This document shows positions 16,948-25,306 of a DNA stretch of 64,000 nucleotides, piece by piece. The notes under the pieces are model-generated. The model ran no database searches. It was not told the origin of the DNA and saw nothing but the letters and a program-made list of their open reading frames with translations. Source of the DNA: Chloroflexota bacterium (lineage in GTDB: Bacteria; Chloroflexota; Anaerolineae; Aggregatilineales; Phototrophicaceae); the NCBI GenBank assembly GCA_020161935.1, contig JAIUNI010000004.1:1-64000 (forward strand), given 5' to 3'. Numbering within the stretch: the stretch's first letter is position 1; each line of letters starts with the position of its first letter. A program made the translations under genes and the position numbers.

Positions 16948-17994
16948 ATGTCCACGACCTTTTCACCCATCACCCGCCTGCTGCTCATCGGAGCCAGCAT
17001 CGTAGTCGTCATGGCAGGAATGCGCGCCTTCGCCGATACCCTGAACGCCTTCTTCCTCGCGGCGCTCATCGCCATGTTGTGCGCCCCCCTGCAAGCGTGG
17101 CTGCGTCAGCGCGGTTGGTCGCAGGGTGCGTCGCTCGCGCTGGTGCTCGCCTTAATCATCCTCATTGGTATCTTGCTGGTGACATTCATTGGTGTATCGG
17201 CTAATCAGGTCATCCGCAAACTGCCGGATTACGAGGAACGCCTACAGCAGCTCGAAACCAGCACATGGCAGCAGTTGGATGCCTTCGGCCTCTCCGAACA
17301 AAGCCGTGAAGCGTTGGAGTCGATTAACCTTCAGTCGATCTTCCCCTTCGCCAGCGCTGCCCTGCGCGGCATCTTGGACTCGCTCGGTAACATCCTGCTC
17401 ATTTTCCTCATGCTGTTTTACATGCTGATGGATGCGCCCAATATTCCTCGCCGCCTCAAGAGGGTCTTGGGCGAGGACAGCCCGTGGCTCGCCCGCGCCA
17501 ATCTTTTCTTCTACAGTGTGCAGCGCTACATGATCTTAAAAACGGTGTTCGGCGTGGTTATCGCGGCTGTGCAAACGGTCGTCATGCTCATTATGGGGGT
17601 CGATTTCGCGGTGCAGTGGGGTGTGCTGGCGGTCATCACCAACTACATCCCGAACGTCGGCTTCGTCCTCGGCCTCATCCCACCGGTCGTCGTCACGCTG
17701 CTCGAAAAAGGCCCGCTGGTCGCCATCATTCTGATCGTCCTCTACAGCGTCATCAATAATGTGATCGAAAACTTTGTCGCTCCTCGCTTTATCGGCGAAG
17801 AACTGGGCATCTCGGCGCTGTTCATCTTTATCTCGTTGATCTTCTGGACGTGGATACTCGGCGCGGCAGGGGCGCTGCTCGCCGTTCCCCTCACGCTCTT
17901 TGTCAAAATCATGCTGCTGGATGCTGACGAAGGTGCGAAGGGTATCGTCGCCCTCATCAGCGAAGGGAACGGCGAACACCCCACCAAGGTCTAG
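16948..17994 (+). CDS. AI-2E family transporter (PerM/TqsA-like)
   Basis: 348 residues from the ATG at 16948, chosen for GGAGG eight bases upstream; a TTG at 16894 is in frame but has no such site. Eight or so hydrophobic segments, a soluble middle region (about 95-150) and the family signature GLIPPVVVTLLEKGPLVAI near residue 250 with NVIENFVAPRFIGEELGI after it. Members export small molecules or ions; the substrate here is unknown. A TATAAT at 16876-16881 may be the -10 box. Confidence 0.85.
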   Translation: MSTTFSPITRLLLIGASIVVVMAGMRAFADTLNAFFLAALIAMLCAPLQAWLRQRGWSQGASLALVLALIILIGILLVTFIGVSANQVIRKLPDYEERLQQLETSTWQQLDAFGLSEQSREALESINLQSIFPFASAALRGILDSLGNILLIFLMLFYMLMDAPNIPRRLKRVLGEDSPWLARANLFFYSVQRYMILKTVFGVVIAAVQTVVMLIMGVDFAVQWGVLAVITNYIPNVGFVLGLIPPVVVTLLEKGPLVAIILIVLYSVINNVIENFVAPRFIGEELGISALFIFISLIFWTWILGAAGALLAVPLTLFVKIMLLDADEGAKGIVALISEGNGEHPTKV

Positions 17995-18055
17995 TCCTTT
18001 TCGGCAGCAGGTGTTTCGCTGGTCGCGGCTGTGGTCACAACAAAGTTAGGATAGT

Positions 18056-18203
18056 CTAAGAAACCATTTGAGAAGTTTTGAAATACCGGACAGCCTGTAT
18101 GCTGTCCCTACAAAAACGCGCGTTTGTGATGCAAATTTCGTGTAGGGACGCGATACATCGCGTCCGAGGAACCCTAAACCTACTTTTCAAACGGCTTCTA
18201 ACC
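18056..18203. repeat. Dispersed 148-bp element copy C with terminal inverted repeats
   Basis: The ends are TAAGAAACCATTTGAGAAG and CTTTTCAAACGGCTTCTA, inverted copies of each other with mismatches, both bordered by TA. Inside are two facing hairpins, one ending CTAC and one beginning GTAG. It is a reverse-complement match of copy D at 39892-40036. No gene lies in 17995-18312. Confidence 0.75.
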
Positions 18204-18312
18204 GTAACGCTTATTGTGGCTGATCGCTATTCTAGGCTATACTGTTTAAGGTGATCGTCACATACACGATATATAAACGCATAAAATCACTTAACAGCAA
18301 GGCACAGCTTTT

Positions 18313-18714
18313 ATGGTTCAGGAAACACGCGAAGTACGGCTTGAACGCGCCTTGAAAGAACTGAATGGCGCTGCGGATGGCATCAAAGCAGCGGTGGTCG
18401 TGAATAACGATGGGCTGCTGGTTTCAGCATACCCCCCCGGCGACGAGGACAACCCCCACCAGAATCCGACGAGCAGCCCGCAGGTGGCAGCCATGTCCGC
18501 CACACTCATCGGCCTCGCGGAACGCACGTTGGGGCGCTTGCAGCAGGGCGAGTTGGAACGCTTGCTGATGGAAGGTGAGGACGGTGTGATGGTGGTGTAT
18601 CCGGCAGGGCGCGCGTCATTGGCGGTGCTGTGCGAGAAGGATGCGCGGCTGGCGTACATCCTCGGCGCGACCAAGAAGGCGGCGGGGGAAGTCGCGCAAA
18701 TTCTGGGGTACTGA
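18313..18714 (+). CDS. Roadblock/LC7 domain protein
   Basis: 133 residues with the roadblock pattern: an N-terminal helix, GIKAAVVVNNDGLLVSAYP, a long middle helix (AAMSATLIGLAERTL), then GVMVVYPAGRASLAVLCEKDARLAYI and a final helix. Roadblock proteins of bacteria (MglB-like) dimerise and often act with small Ras-like GTPases; none is seen in this window. The ATG at 18313 follows AAGG. The Pro/Asn-rich loop near residues 40-55 is longer than usual. Confidence 0.8.
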   Translation: MVQETREVRLERALKELNGAADGIKAAVVVNNDGLLVSAYPPGDEDNPHQNPTSSPQVAAMSATLIGLAERTLGRLQQGELERLLMEGEDGVMVVYPAGRASLAVLCEKDARLAYILGATKKAAGEVAQILGY

Positions 18715-19054
18715 CCCCACCCCACGACGGTACGTTCGCAGGCTCACTTCACCGTCAGCCCTTCCCGTAGTAACAGGGAGGGGAACAGAGTAGCAATTTG
18801 ATTATAAGGAGGGGCGAACGGAGACGTTTGCCTCTTTTCGTTTGGGGTGTGAACGCTGGTTGCGGAAACAGAACAAAAATGCTTAAATAATGGGGGTAGT
18901 GGTCATAGGGCAAGTGATAAATCATTGCTCTAACACAAACAGAATCCATCGTGTAGGGATGAGATACATCTCGTCCGCGCCACCGTTTCACACATACCAC
19001 TTACTTTGTAACCACCACCATAATGGGTAAGTGAGAAGGTTTAGGAACTGTCCG
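18715..19054. repeat. Gene-free gap with hairpin repeats
   Basis: A CCTTCCCGTAGTAACAGGGA-type hairpin lies near 18763-18785 and a solo GTAG hairpin (GGGATGAGATACATCTCGTC) at 18953-18978. No gene is supported here. Confidence 0.5.
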
Positions 19055-19732
19055 ATGACAATGTTTTCTGAGGAGCGACCATCAGACTCGCCGTATATCG
19101 AGACGGTATGCCGCGGATGGACGACAGGCGACGGAACGAGCGTGCGCCCTGCCGAATCCCACTGGCATATGGTGATCGTGCGGGTGAACGGTGTCGTGAT
19201 CCCGCTGGTGGTGGGTTCGCTGCCGACATCGGGTGTAGCCTCATGGGGCGGCGACGCGGAAATCCTGTGGATCAAGTTCAAGGTGGGGATGTTCATGCCG
19301 CAGTTCCCCGCGCGGACACTTATTGACCGCGAGGTGCTGCTGCCGGATGCGTCCAGCCAGAAGTTTTGGCTGCATGGCTCGGCGTGGCAGTTCCCCAGTT
19401 ACGATAATGTCGAGACCTTCATTAACCGGCTGGTACGCGACGAGTCGCTGGTGCATGATCCGGTGGTATCGACCGCCCTGCTCGATTTGCCACAGGATGT
19501 CGCTGACCGCACCATCCGCCACCGCTTCTTGCAGACGACCGGCATGACACAGAACCAGATCCGGCAGATCCTTCGGGCGCAGAAGGCGGCAGCGATGATC
19601 GAACAGGGCATACCGATTCTCGATACCGTCTTTGAAACGGGATACTTCGACCAACCCCACCTCACCAAATCCCTCAAACGATTTGTCGGCAAAACCCCTG
19701 CACAACTGCTCACGGCAAACGCATCACTCTAG
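19055..19732 (+). CDS. AraC family transcriptional regulator
   Basis: 225 residues from the ATG at 19055, preceded by AGGA; GTG 19031 is a weaker alternative. The C-terminal region carries the AraC-type DNA-binding unit: a first helix-turn-helix near GMTQNQIRQILRAQKAAAMI, then ILDTVFETGYFDQPHLTKSL and the KRFVGKTPAQL signature. The N-terminal half (about 130 residues) has a cupin-like look and would sense a ligand. It precedes the DHFR-like, SRPBCC and VOC genes in the same direction and may control them. Confidence 0.8.
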   Translation: MTMFSEERPSDSPYIETVCRGWTTGDGTSVRPAESHWHMVIVRVNGVVIPLVVGSLPTSGVASWGGDAEILWIKFKVGMFMPQFPARTLIDREVLLPDASSQKFWLHGSAWQFPSYDNVETFINRLVRDESLVHDPVVSTALLDLPQDVADRTIRHRFLQTTGMTQNQIRQILRAQKAAAMIEQGIPILDTVFETGYFDQPHLTKSLKRFVGKTPAQLLTANASL

Positions 19733-19824
19733 CTTGCCATTTTTTACAAGACGACTGCTCCCTACCTGTCGTATCATATGAATGTGCTGGGGAACAACCA
19801 CAGCGCGAAGCGAAGGAGATGGAT

Positions 19825-20412
19825 ATGGGCAATGTCGTGACCGGATTTACGATGTCGTTGGACGGGTTCATCGCCGCGCTGAATGGCGACATCGGGACGC
19901 TGTTCAAGTGGTACTACAGCGGGGATACCGAAGTGCCGCTAGAAGGAACCGGCATGACGTTCAAAATGTCCGCCGCGAGCGCCCGGTACTTCAACAGCCT
20001 CGCCGAGACGACCGGCGCGATTGTTACCGGACGCGGTGATTTCGATGTCTCACGCGCGTGGGGCGGCAAGCCACCTTTCAACGTGCCGACGTTTGTTGTG
20101 ACCCATAATCCGCCGCAGGACTGGCTGAAGCCCGACTCGCCCTTCACCTTCGTGACCGATGGCGTGGAAAGCGCGATTGTCCAAGCCAAGCAGGTCGTTG
20201 GCAATCGGAATGTGGTGGTGGGCGGCACACAGATCGTGCAGCAGGCTATTAAAGCTGGATTGATCGACGAGATTTTTATCGAACTGGCCTCGATGCTGCT
20301 GGGCGATGGCATCAGCTTATTCGGTCATCTGGGGCAGCACGTCACCCTCGAACGGTTGTCGGTGACGGAAGGCACAGACGTAACCCATTTACATTACCGC
20401 GTGGTGAAGTAA
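19825..20412 (+). CDS. Dihydrofolate reductase family protein (RibD C-terminal-like)
   Basis: 195 residues. TGFTMSLDGFIA at the N-terminus, TGRGDFDVSRAWGG in the middle and NVVVGGTQIVQQAIKAGLIDEIFIELASMLLG toward the end are hallmarks of the RibD-C/DHFR-like NADPH-dependent reductase family. The substrate is not known; it is not the housekeeping folA. ATG 19825 is chosen because AGGAG lies seven bases upstream; ATG 19819 abuts that site. It is a paralogue of the next gene. Confidence 0.8.
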   Translation: MGNVVTGFTMSLDGFIAALNGDIGTLFKWYYSGDTEVPLEGTGMTFKMSAASARYFNSLAETTGAIVTGRGDFDVSRAWGGKPPFNVPTFVVTHNPPQDWLKPDSPFTFVTDGVESAIVQAKQVVGNRNVVVGGTQIVQQAIKAGLIDEIFIELASMLLGDGISLFGHLGQHVTLERLSVTEGTDVTHLHYRVVK

Positions 20413-20466
20413 CCGCCACGCACTAACCCCTACGGATTTTCTAACAGGCTAATAGGAGCGCATAAT

Positions 20467-21060
20467 ATGAGTACAATTGGTGCAGGGTTCTCCATGTCTC
20501 TCGACGGCTTCATCGCTGGCCCGAATGATGATGTTACCCACGTTTTCGCGTGGATGTTCATGGGCGAGACCGATGTGAAAGCGGAAATAGGCGACCACGA
20601 ACTTGACCTCAAACTCACTCAGGAAAGTGTCGAGGAGCGCGAGGTGATGGTCAACACGCTTGGAGCCATCATTTCCGGCAGACGGTTGTTTGATATGACC
20701 CACGGATGGGGTGGCAAGCATCCGGCAAATGTGCCGATTGTCCTGCTGACGCACCGCGAATCGCCGGACTGGATTCAGCCTGAATGGGGTTTTGAAGTCG
20801 CCCACACGCTGGAGGACGCGATTGCGAAAGCCAAGCAGCTCGCGGGTGGTAAGAGCATCGGCGTGGCAGGCGCGGATGTGGCACAGCAGTGTTTGAAGGC
20901 GGGCGTGATGGACGAGATCGGCATTGATCTGGTGCCGGTGCTGCTGGGTGAAGGCATCCCGTTTTTCAAGCATCTGGGTATCGAGCCAATTCATTTCGAA
21001 ATCACCGGTGTGACACCCACGCCGCATGTGACCCATTTGCGGTATCGGGTGAAGCGCTAA
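20467..21060 (+). CDS. Dihydrofolate reductase family protein (paralogue)
   Basis: 197 residues, with the same plan as the gene at 19825: GAGFSMSLDGFIAG, GRRLFDMTHGWGG, then SIGVAGADVAQQCLKAGVMDEI and LVPVLLGEGIPFF. The two share clear sequence similarity along their length but differ at many positions, so the duplication is old. NADPH-dependent reduction is expected; substrate unknown. ATG at 20467 with AGGAG eight bases upstream. It sits 54 bases after the first copy. Confidence 0.8.
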   Translation: MSTIGAGFSMSLDGFIAGPNDDVTHVFAWMFMGETDVKAEIGDHELDLKLTQESVEEREVMVNTLGAIISGRRLFDMTHGWGGKHPANVPIVLLTHRESPDWIQPEWGFEVAHTLEDAIAKAKQLAGGKSIGVAGADVAQQCLKAGVMDEIGIDLVPVLLGEGIPFFKHLGIEPIHFEITGVTPTPHVTHLRYRVKR

Positions 21061-21145
21061 CGGCACGATAAGCAGTTTAGGAAGGACGGCTTAACAAGTA
21101 GCCCCTACAAGTTGATGATCTTGTGATAAATAGAAGGAGTGCGAT

Positions 21146-21637
21146 ATGGCGAAGCATGATCTGGTGATGAGCAAGGTGTTCGACGCGCCGGTTGACGCGG
21201 TGTGGAAGGCGTGGAATGACGGCGCGACCCTGATGCAGTGGTGGGGGCCGAACGGCTTTACCTCGCCGCTGGCGGAGATGGATGTGCGCGAGGGTGGTAA
21301 GTCAATCGTGGGCATGAGTTCACCGCAGTTCGGGACGAACTACAGCATCTGGCAGTACGAGAAGATCGTCCCGCAGCAGCGTTTAGAATACATCCACAAC
21401 CTATCGGACAAGGACGGCAATAAGGTTGACCCTGTGGCGATTGGGATGCCGCCGGATTTTCCTGTAGACCAACGGCAAGTTATCGAATTTAAAGCGCTGG
21501 ATGGCGGCAAGACCGAAGTCACCGTGACCGAATACGGGTGGACGGAGGGACAGATGATGGAAATGTCGCGGATGGGCATGGAGCAGTGTTTGGATAAGCT
21601 GGCGGCAGTTTTGAAAGGTGAAAACCCAAATGGCTAA
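21146..21637 (+). CDS. SRPBCC (AHSA1-like) family protein
   Basis: 163 residues. VFDAPVDAVWKAWNDGATLMQWWGPNGF at the start, then LEYIHNLSDKDGN and VTVTEYGWTEGQMMEMSRMGMEQCLDKL at the end, fit the AHSA1-like START/SRPBCC fold, a hydrophobic-ligand-binding cup. Family members have no single function. The ATG follows AAGGAG. Its last eight bases overlap the next gene, indicating translational coupling. Confidence 0.8.
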   Translation: MAKHDLVMSKVFDAPVDAVWKAWNDGATLMQWWGPNGFTSPLAEMDVREGGKSIVGMSSPQFGTNYSIWQYEKIVPQQRLEYIHNLSDKDGNKVDPVAIGMPPDFPVDQRQVIEFKALDGGKTEVTVTEYGWTEGQMMEMSRMGMEQCLDKLAAVLKGENPNG

Positions 21638-22040
21638 CCCTGAACAAATCGACATGAAACTCGAACTTATCCCTATTCCTGTAAGTGACATCGACCGCGC
21701 CAAAGCCTTTTATGTCGAGAAAATTGGCTTCCACCTCGACCATGATGTGCAGCCGGGAAATGGAATGCGAGTCATCCAACTGACCCCACCCGGTTCGGCC
21801 TGTTCCATCGTTATGGGGAGTGGGATGCCGGAAATTGACGACATGCAGCCGGGATGTGTGAAGGCCGTACATCTGGTGGTCAAAGATGTCGAGCAAGCGC
21901 GGGCGATGCTTATCAGCCGGGGTGTGGCGGTGGGTGACATTGATGTCCATCCGCAGGGTATCAAGTACGTTAGATTTAAAGACCCGGACGGCAATTCGTG
22001 GGTGTTTCAAGAGATGCCGTGGCGCTCCGGCGAGTTTTAG
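21630..22040 (+). CDS. VOC (glyoxalase-fold) family protein
   Basis: 136 residues from the ATG at 21630, which overlaps the end of the SRPBCC gene by eight bases and has an AAAGGTG site about ten bases upstream. IPIPVSDIDRAKAFYVEKIGFHLDHD and the C-terminal VRFKDPDGNSWVFQEMP are classical VOC motifs, including the metal-binding Glu near the end. Dioxygenase, isomerase, lyase or antibiotic-binding roles are all possible. Confidence 0.8.
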   Translation: MANPEQIDMKLELIPIPVSDIDRAKAFYVEKIGFHLDHDVQPGNGMRVIQLTPPGSACSIVMGSGMPEIDDMQPGCVKAVHLVVKDVEQARAMLISRGVAVGDIDVHPQGIKYVRFKDPDGNSWVFQEMPWRSGEF

Positions 22041-22092
22041 CTTTAGAGTGGGATGGTGTCTGAGAGAGGATTGGTAGCATGGAAGGGATATT

Positions 22093-22363
22093 ATGCCAAT
22101 TGATCTCACAGCGAAACAATTCATCCAACAACTCGAAAGGTTACAGTCCCCAGATGAACTGAAGAAGATTCATCGCTATTTTAAATCCGGCAAAGGCGAA
22201 TCCGGCAAAGGCGACATCTTTATCGGCGTAAAGATAGGGCAGGTTTTCACGCTGGCGAAGCCATTTATCGACCTGCCGCCGGATGAGATCGAGAAGCTGC
22301 TCGATTGAGAAATTCGACAAGGCACAGCGCGAGTATTATATGGGGTTGAAGAAGGGGCGGTGA
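22093..22363 (+). pseudogene. Broken DNA alkylation repair (AlkD-like) gene
   Basis: The first 71 codons read MPIDLTAKQFIQQLERL to KGDIFIGVKIGQVFTLAK and DEIEKLLD, the N-terminus of AlkD-type HEAT-repeat glycosylases, then stop at 22306. In the +1 frame IEKFDKAQREYYMGLKKGR continues to a stop at 22361, resembling the family's next helix (EKFxKAxxxE). About 15 residues are missing in between, and the rest of the roughly 230-residue protein is absent. This is a decayed gene with an internal deletion and truncation. Confidence 0.7.
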
Positions 22364-22430
22364 AGTAGACCCAACCCCTCCCCTACAGACATTTCATTTT
22401 GTGCCTGTCACGCGCTTTGGGGGCGGCTGT

Positions 22431-22994
22431 TCAGGCCTTCACCTTCAGCTTGTCCGTGTAGTACTTGCGGAACTTGGCAACCTTCGGCGCGACCACGAAT
22501 TGGCAGTAGGCTTGGTTCGGGTTGTTGGCGAAGTATTCCTGATGGTAGTCTTCGGCGATGTAGAAGGTCGAAGCCGGCGTGACTTCGGTCACAATCGGCG
22601 CGTTCCAACGCTTTTCGGCGTTCAGATCAGCGATGGTCTTTTCGGCAATTGCCTTCTGTTCCGGCGTGTGGAAATAGATCGCCGAGCGGTACTGCGTTCC
22701 CACATCGTTCCCCTGACGGTTGAGCGTCGTCGGGTCATGAATGGTGAAGAACACGTTCAACAAATCCTGAAAACTGACAACCTGCGGATCGTACGTCACC
22801 TGAATAACTTCGGCGTGTCCGGTCATGCCGGTGCAAACGTCACGGTAATTGGGGTTCGGTGTTTTGCCGCCCATATAACCGGACTCGACCGACACCACAC
22901 CATTAAACTGATCGTAAACAGCTTCCAGACACCAGAAGCAGCCACCGGCTAAGGTAGCGACTTCGGTTCCGGCAGGGTTTTGAGGACTCATCAT
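22431..22994 (-). CDS. msrA: Peptide-methionine (S)-S-oxide reductase MsrA
   Basis: 187 residues. GGCFWCLEAVYDQFNGV carries the catalytic Cys19 (GCFWC), and GYMGG, YRDVCTGMTGHAEVIQVTYDP and GNDVGTQYRSAIYFH are all conserved MsrA segments. It reduces methionine S-sulfoxide in proteins, using thioredoxin. No recycling-Cys pair is obvious at the C-terminus (KYYTDKLKVKA). The ATG at 22994 follows AAAGGTCAAC; a second ATG is at 22991. It stands alone and faces the AlkD remnant. Confidence 0.9.
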   Translation of the reverse strand: MMSPQNPAGTEVATLAGGCFWCLEAVYDQFNGVVSVESGYMGGKTPNPNYRDVCTGMTGHAEVIQVTYDPQVVSFQDLLNVFFTIHDPTTLNRQGNDVGTQYRSAIYFHTPEQKAIAEKTIADLNAEKRWNAPIVTEVTPASTFYIAEDYHQEYFANNPNQAYCQFVVAPKVAKFRKYYTDKLKVKA

Positions 22995-23190
22995 GTTGAC
23001 CTTTCGTGATTAAGCCTATCGCTGTAGAGTATAGACGGGTTAGATTATGAGAGCATTACGGCGACAGGGAGATTGGTACACCCTTTATTCAACACGAAAT
23101 GGATATTAATCGCATCAGAAATCTCTTAAAATCGGGTGTGCGTGTTGTAGCGTCATCTATAATGGTGATAACATTGGAAAGTTATCTAAA

Positions 23191-23463
23191 ATGTCAAAAC
23201 GCGAAAAACTGCGACAAAAACTGCGAAATAACCCAAAAGGTGTTAAGTTTTCCGAGTTAGAAACTTTACTACAACGATTTGAATTTTCGCTGATACGGAT
23301 TGCCGGTAGTCACCATATTTTTCGCCATCCTGAGAACGCAAAATTAGTTATTCCTGTTCATGGAAATACAGTCAAGCCTGAGTACGTCAATAGTGTGATT
23401 GAAATGCTTGATGTTTTATACCCGAAAGTGGAAGATAGTGAGGGATCAGAAGATGGCGAATAA
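23191..23463 (+). CDS. hicA: HicA-like toxin (mRNA interferase)
   Basis: 90 residues, a dsRBD-like fold with FSELETLLQRFEFSLIRIAGSHHIFRHP: the GSHHIF histidine is the catalytic residue in HicA enzymes. VIPVHGNTVKPEYVNSVIEML follows as expected. HicA cleaves mRNA and is blocked by HicB. The protein is slightly longer than usual, with an acidic tail. Its last 11 bases overlap the next gene, so toxin and antitoxin are coupled. Confidence 0.85.
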   Translation: MSKREKLRQKLRNNPKGVKFSELETLLQRFEFSLIRIAGSHHIFRHPENAKLVIPVHGNTVKPEYVNSVIEMLDVLYPKVEDSEGSEDGE

Positions 23464-23686
23464 ATCTCTAGCCTATTATATGGCACTTCCCTATTCCTAT
23501 GAAATCATTCCTTCCGAAGAGGGTGGGTGGGTAATTAAAGTGAAGGAACTGCCGGGGTGCATCACGCAGTCTGATAAATGGGATGTTATTCCCTCACTTA
23601 TTCAAGAGGCCATGCAAGGTTGGATAGAAGTCGCACTGGAATTTAACGACCCGATTCCTGAACCCCACGCCATGCCAGAAGTGTAA
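23453..23686 (+). CDS. hicB: HicB-like antitoxin
   Basis: 77 residues from the ATG at 23453 (AGGGATCAGAAG upstream), overlapping hicA by 11 bases. YEIIPSEEGGWVIKVKELPGCITQSD and then LIQEAMQGWIEVALEF match the HicB partial RNase H fold. There is no DNA-binding tail after the fold, so autoregulation by a ribbon-helix-helix or HTH domain is not evident. Confidence 0.8.
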   Translation: MANKSLAYYMALPYSYEIIPSEEGGWVIKVKELPGCITQSDKWDVIPSLIQEAMQGWIEVALEFNDPIPEPHAMPEV

Positions 23687-23745
23687 CATAAACCCTATTT
23701 CCAGAGTCTCCTGTTTGCATAATTGTCAACTCAGGAAACAACTTC

Positions 23746-24678
23746 ATGCCGGGCTTCACCCTCACTACGCCGCCAAATTTCCGCTTCTGGTCAACCGTTG
23801 TCAGTCATGGCTGGTGCGATCTGCCGCCTTACACCTGCGACGAAACCACGCGCACGCTGACGCGCATCCATCAACTCGGCGATGGAGCGGTCGTCAAACT
23901 GGTGCTTCGAGATGCGGATGCTCAACCCGGATCACTGCTCGTACACGTCGAAGGGATCGACGCGCTCCAGCCAGAGCAAATTGAGGATATTAGTCACGCT
24001 TTACGTGCCAGCCTCGGCATCGAGCGCGACATGAGCAGATTCTACGAAACGATGCGCTCATATCCCCGTTACCAGTGGATTGAGCCGCTCGGTGCTGGGC
24101 GTTTGCTGGCCTCACCGACGACGTGGGAGGACGCTGTAAAAACCCTGTTTACGACGAATACCACATGGCGCATGACCATCCAAATGACGGAACGGGTGGT
24201 GACGCTGGGTGAGTCCTACGCAGGCGGTGGTCACGCTTTCCCCACACCGCAGCGCCTCGCCGCTATGCCCGCAGCCGAACTGAACGCGCACGTCCGCGCC
24301 GGTTATCGGGGTGATTACCTGCACCTGCTGGCAACGCGCATCACGAATGGTGATCTCGAAATCGAGTCGTGGCGGAACGCGGCGCTGACTTCCGATGAGG
24401 TATATAAGCGCATTAAAGCGGTCAAAGGCTTCGGGGATTACGCGGCGGGGACGCTGCTCAAGCTGCTCGGTCATTTTGACCGCCTCGCCACCGACAGCGT
24501 TTGCCGTACTGTCTACAAGGATGCCATCAACAACGGCATCGCGGCTGCCCACGACAAAGAGATCGCCGCCTATTACCAACCGTTCGGGGCGTGGCAGGGG
24601 TTGGTGCAGTGGATGGACGTGATGGAAGATTATTTTAAGGCTTCGGCGTTCGCTACGCCTGCTCCTCAACAGCCGTGA
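23746..24678 (+). CDS. HhH-GPD DNA glycosylase (AlkA/OGG-like)
   Basis: 310 residues. The middle has TTWEDAVKTLFTTNTTWRMT, as in AlkA-type enzymes. The helix-hairpin-helix is IKAVKGFGDYAAGTLLKLL near residues 222-240, followed by the catalytic-position Asp in RLATDSVCR. Such enzymes remove damaged bases. It lacks a C-terminal Fe-S Cys cluster. The gene ends 26 bases inside the convergent DUF5519 gene. With the AlkD remnant and MsrA it forms a loose damage-repair neighbourhood. Confidence 0.75.
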   Translation: MPGFTLTTPPNFRFWSTVVSHGWCDLPPYTCDETTRTLTRIHQLGDGAVVKLVLRDADAQPGSLLVHVEGIDALQPEQIEDISHALRASLGIERDMSRFYETMRSYPRYQWIEPLGAGRLLASPTTWEDAVKTLFTTNTTWRMTIQMTERVVTLGESYAGGGHAFPTPQRLAAMPAAELNAHVRAGYRGDYLHLLATRITNGDLEIESWRNAALTSDEVYKRIKAVKGFGDYAAGTLLKLLGHFDRLATDSVCRTVYKDAINNGIAAAHDKEIAAYYQPFGAWQGLVQWMDVMEDYFKASAFATPAPQQP

Positions 24679-25093
24679 TGCGTGCCACGCTGCCGAAGAT
24701 GGCTTGCAGTTCGGCGCTGGGCTGCAAAGCTGCAAAGGCTTCCGGCACGTTCACCGCGTCCTTTAGCGCCGCTTTTTGAGCGCCGCGCGTGGCGTTAAAC
24801 AGGTACGACAGGCGGAATAACCAGATGGCCTGTTCCACATCCCCTGCCGAGCGTATGTAGTAGGTGATCCAACCCGTTTCGGGCAGCAGGTGATGGGGTT
24901 CAGCTTTGCGTTCGGCGAGGAGCTGAGTCCGAATCTTGCTGTTGAACGGAATATCGACCATGCCGTCGCTGTGGATATGCCCGACCTCAACCGTGCCGAG
25001 GTTAAACTCCAGCCCGCCGAAGCGGTGCGGGTTGACGGTGATGCCTGCCCACGCGCTCACCGTGTTTTTGACTTGTTCAACTCTTGCTAGCAT
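24653..25093 (-). CDS. DUF5519 (luciferase-domain) family protein
   Basis: 146 residues from the ATG at 25093, chosen for AAAGGTT upstream. HRFGGLEFNLGTVEVGHIHSDGMVDIPF and HHLLPETGWITYYIRSAGDVEQAIWLFRLSY match the family called luciferase-like/DUF5519, whose function is not established. Its 3' end overlaps the convergent glycosylase gene by 26 bases. Confidence 0.75.
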   Translation of the reverse strand: MLARVEQVKNTVSAWAGITVNPHRFGGLEFNLGTVEVGHIHSDGMVDIPFNSKIRTQLLAERKAEPHHLLPETGWITYYIRSAGDVEQAIWLFRLSYLFNATRGAQKAALKDAVNVPEAFAALQPSAELQAIFGSVARITAVEEQA

Positions 25094-25306
25094 GGTCAAC
25101 CTTTCTGAAATCAACTGTGTAGAGTATCCACCCGTATTTGCGGCGAATCACCGGTATTGTGACCCATATCAACCTGTACAAGCGGTCAGGTAAGGTGCTT
25201 GTGCCAAAGTTAATGCACTGATAACATAATTTGATTACAATTCTTTCTAAAATTGGTTATATTGTCCGCCCACATCGGATTTATGAAGCGCTTTGGATAA
25301 CTAATC

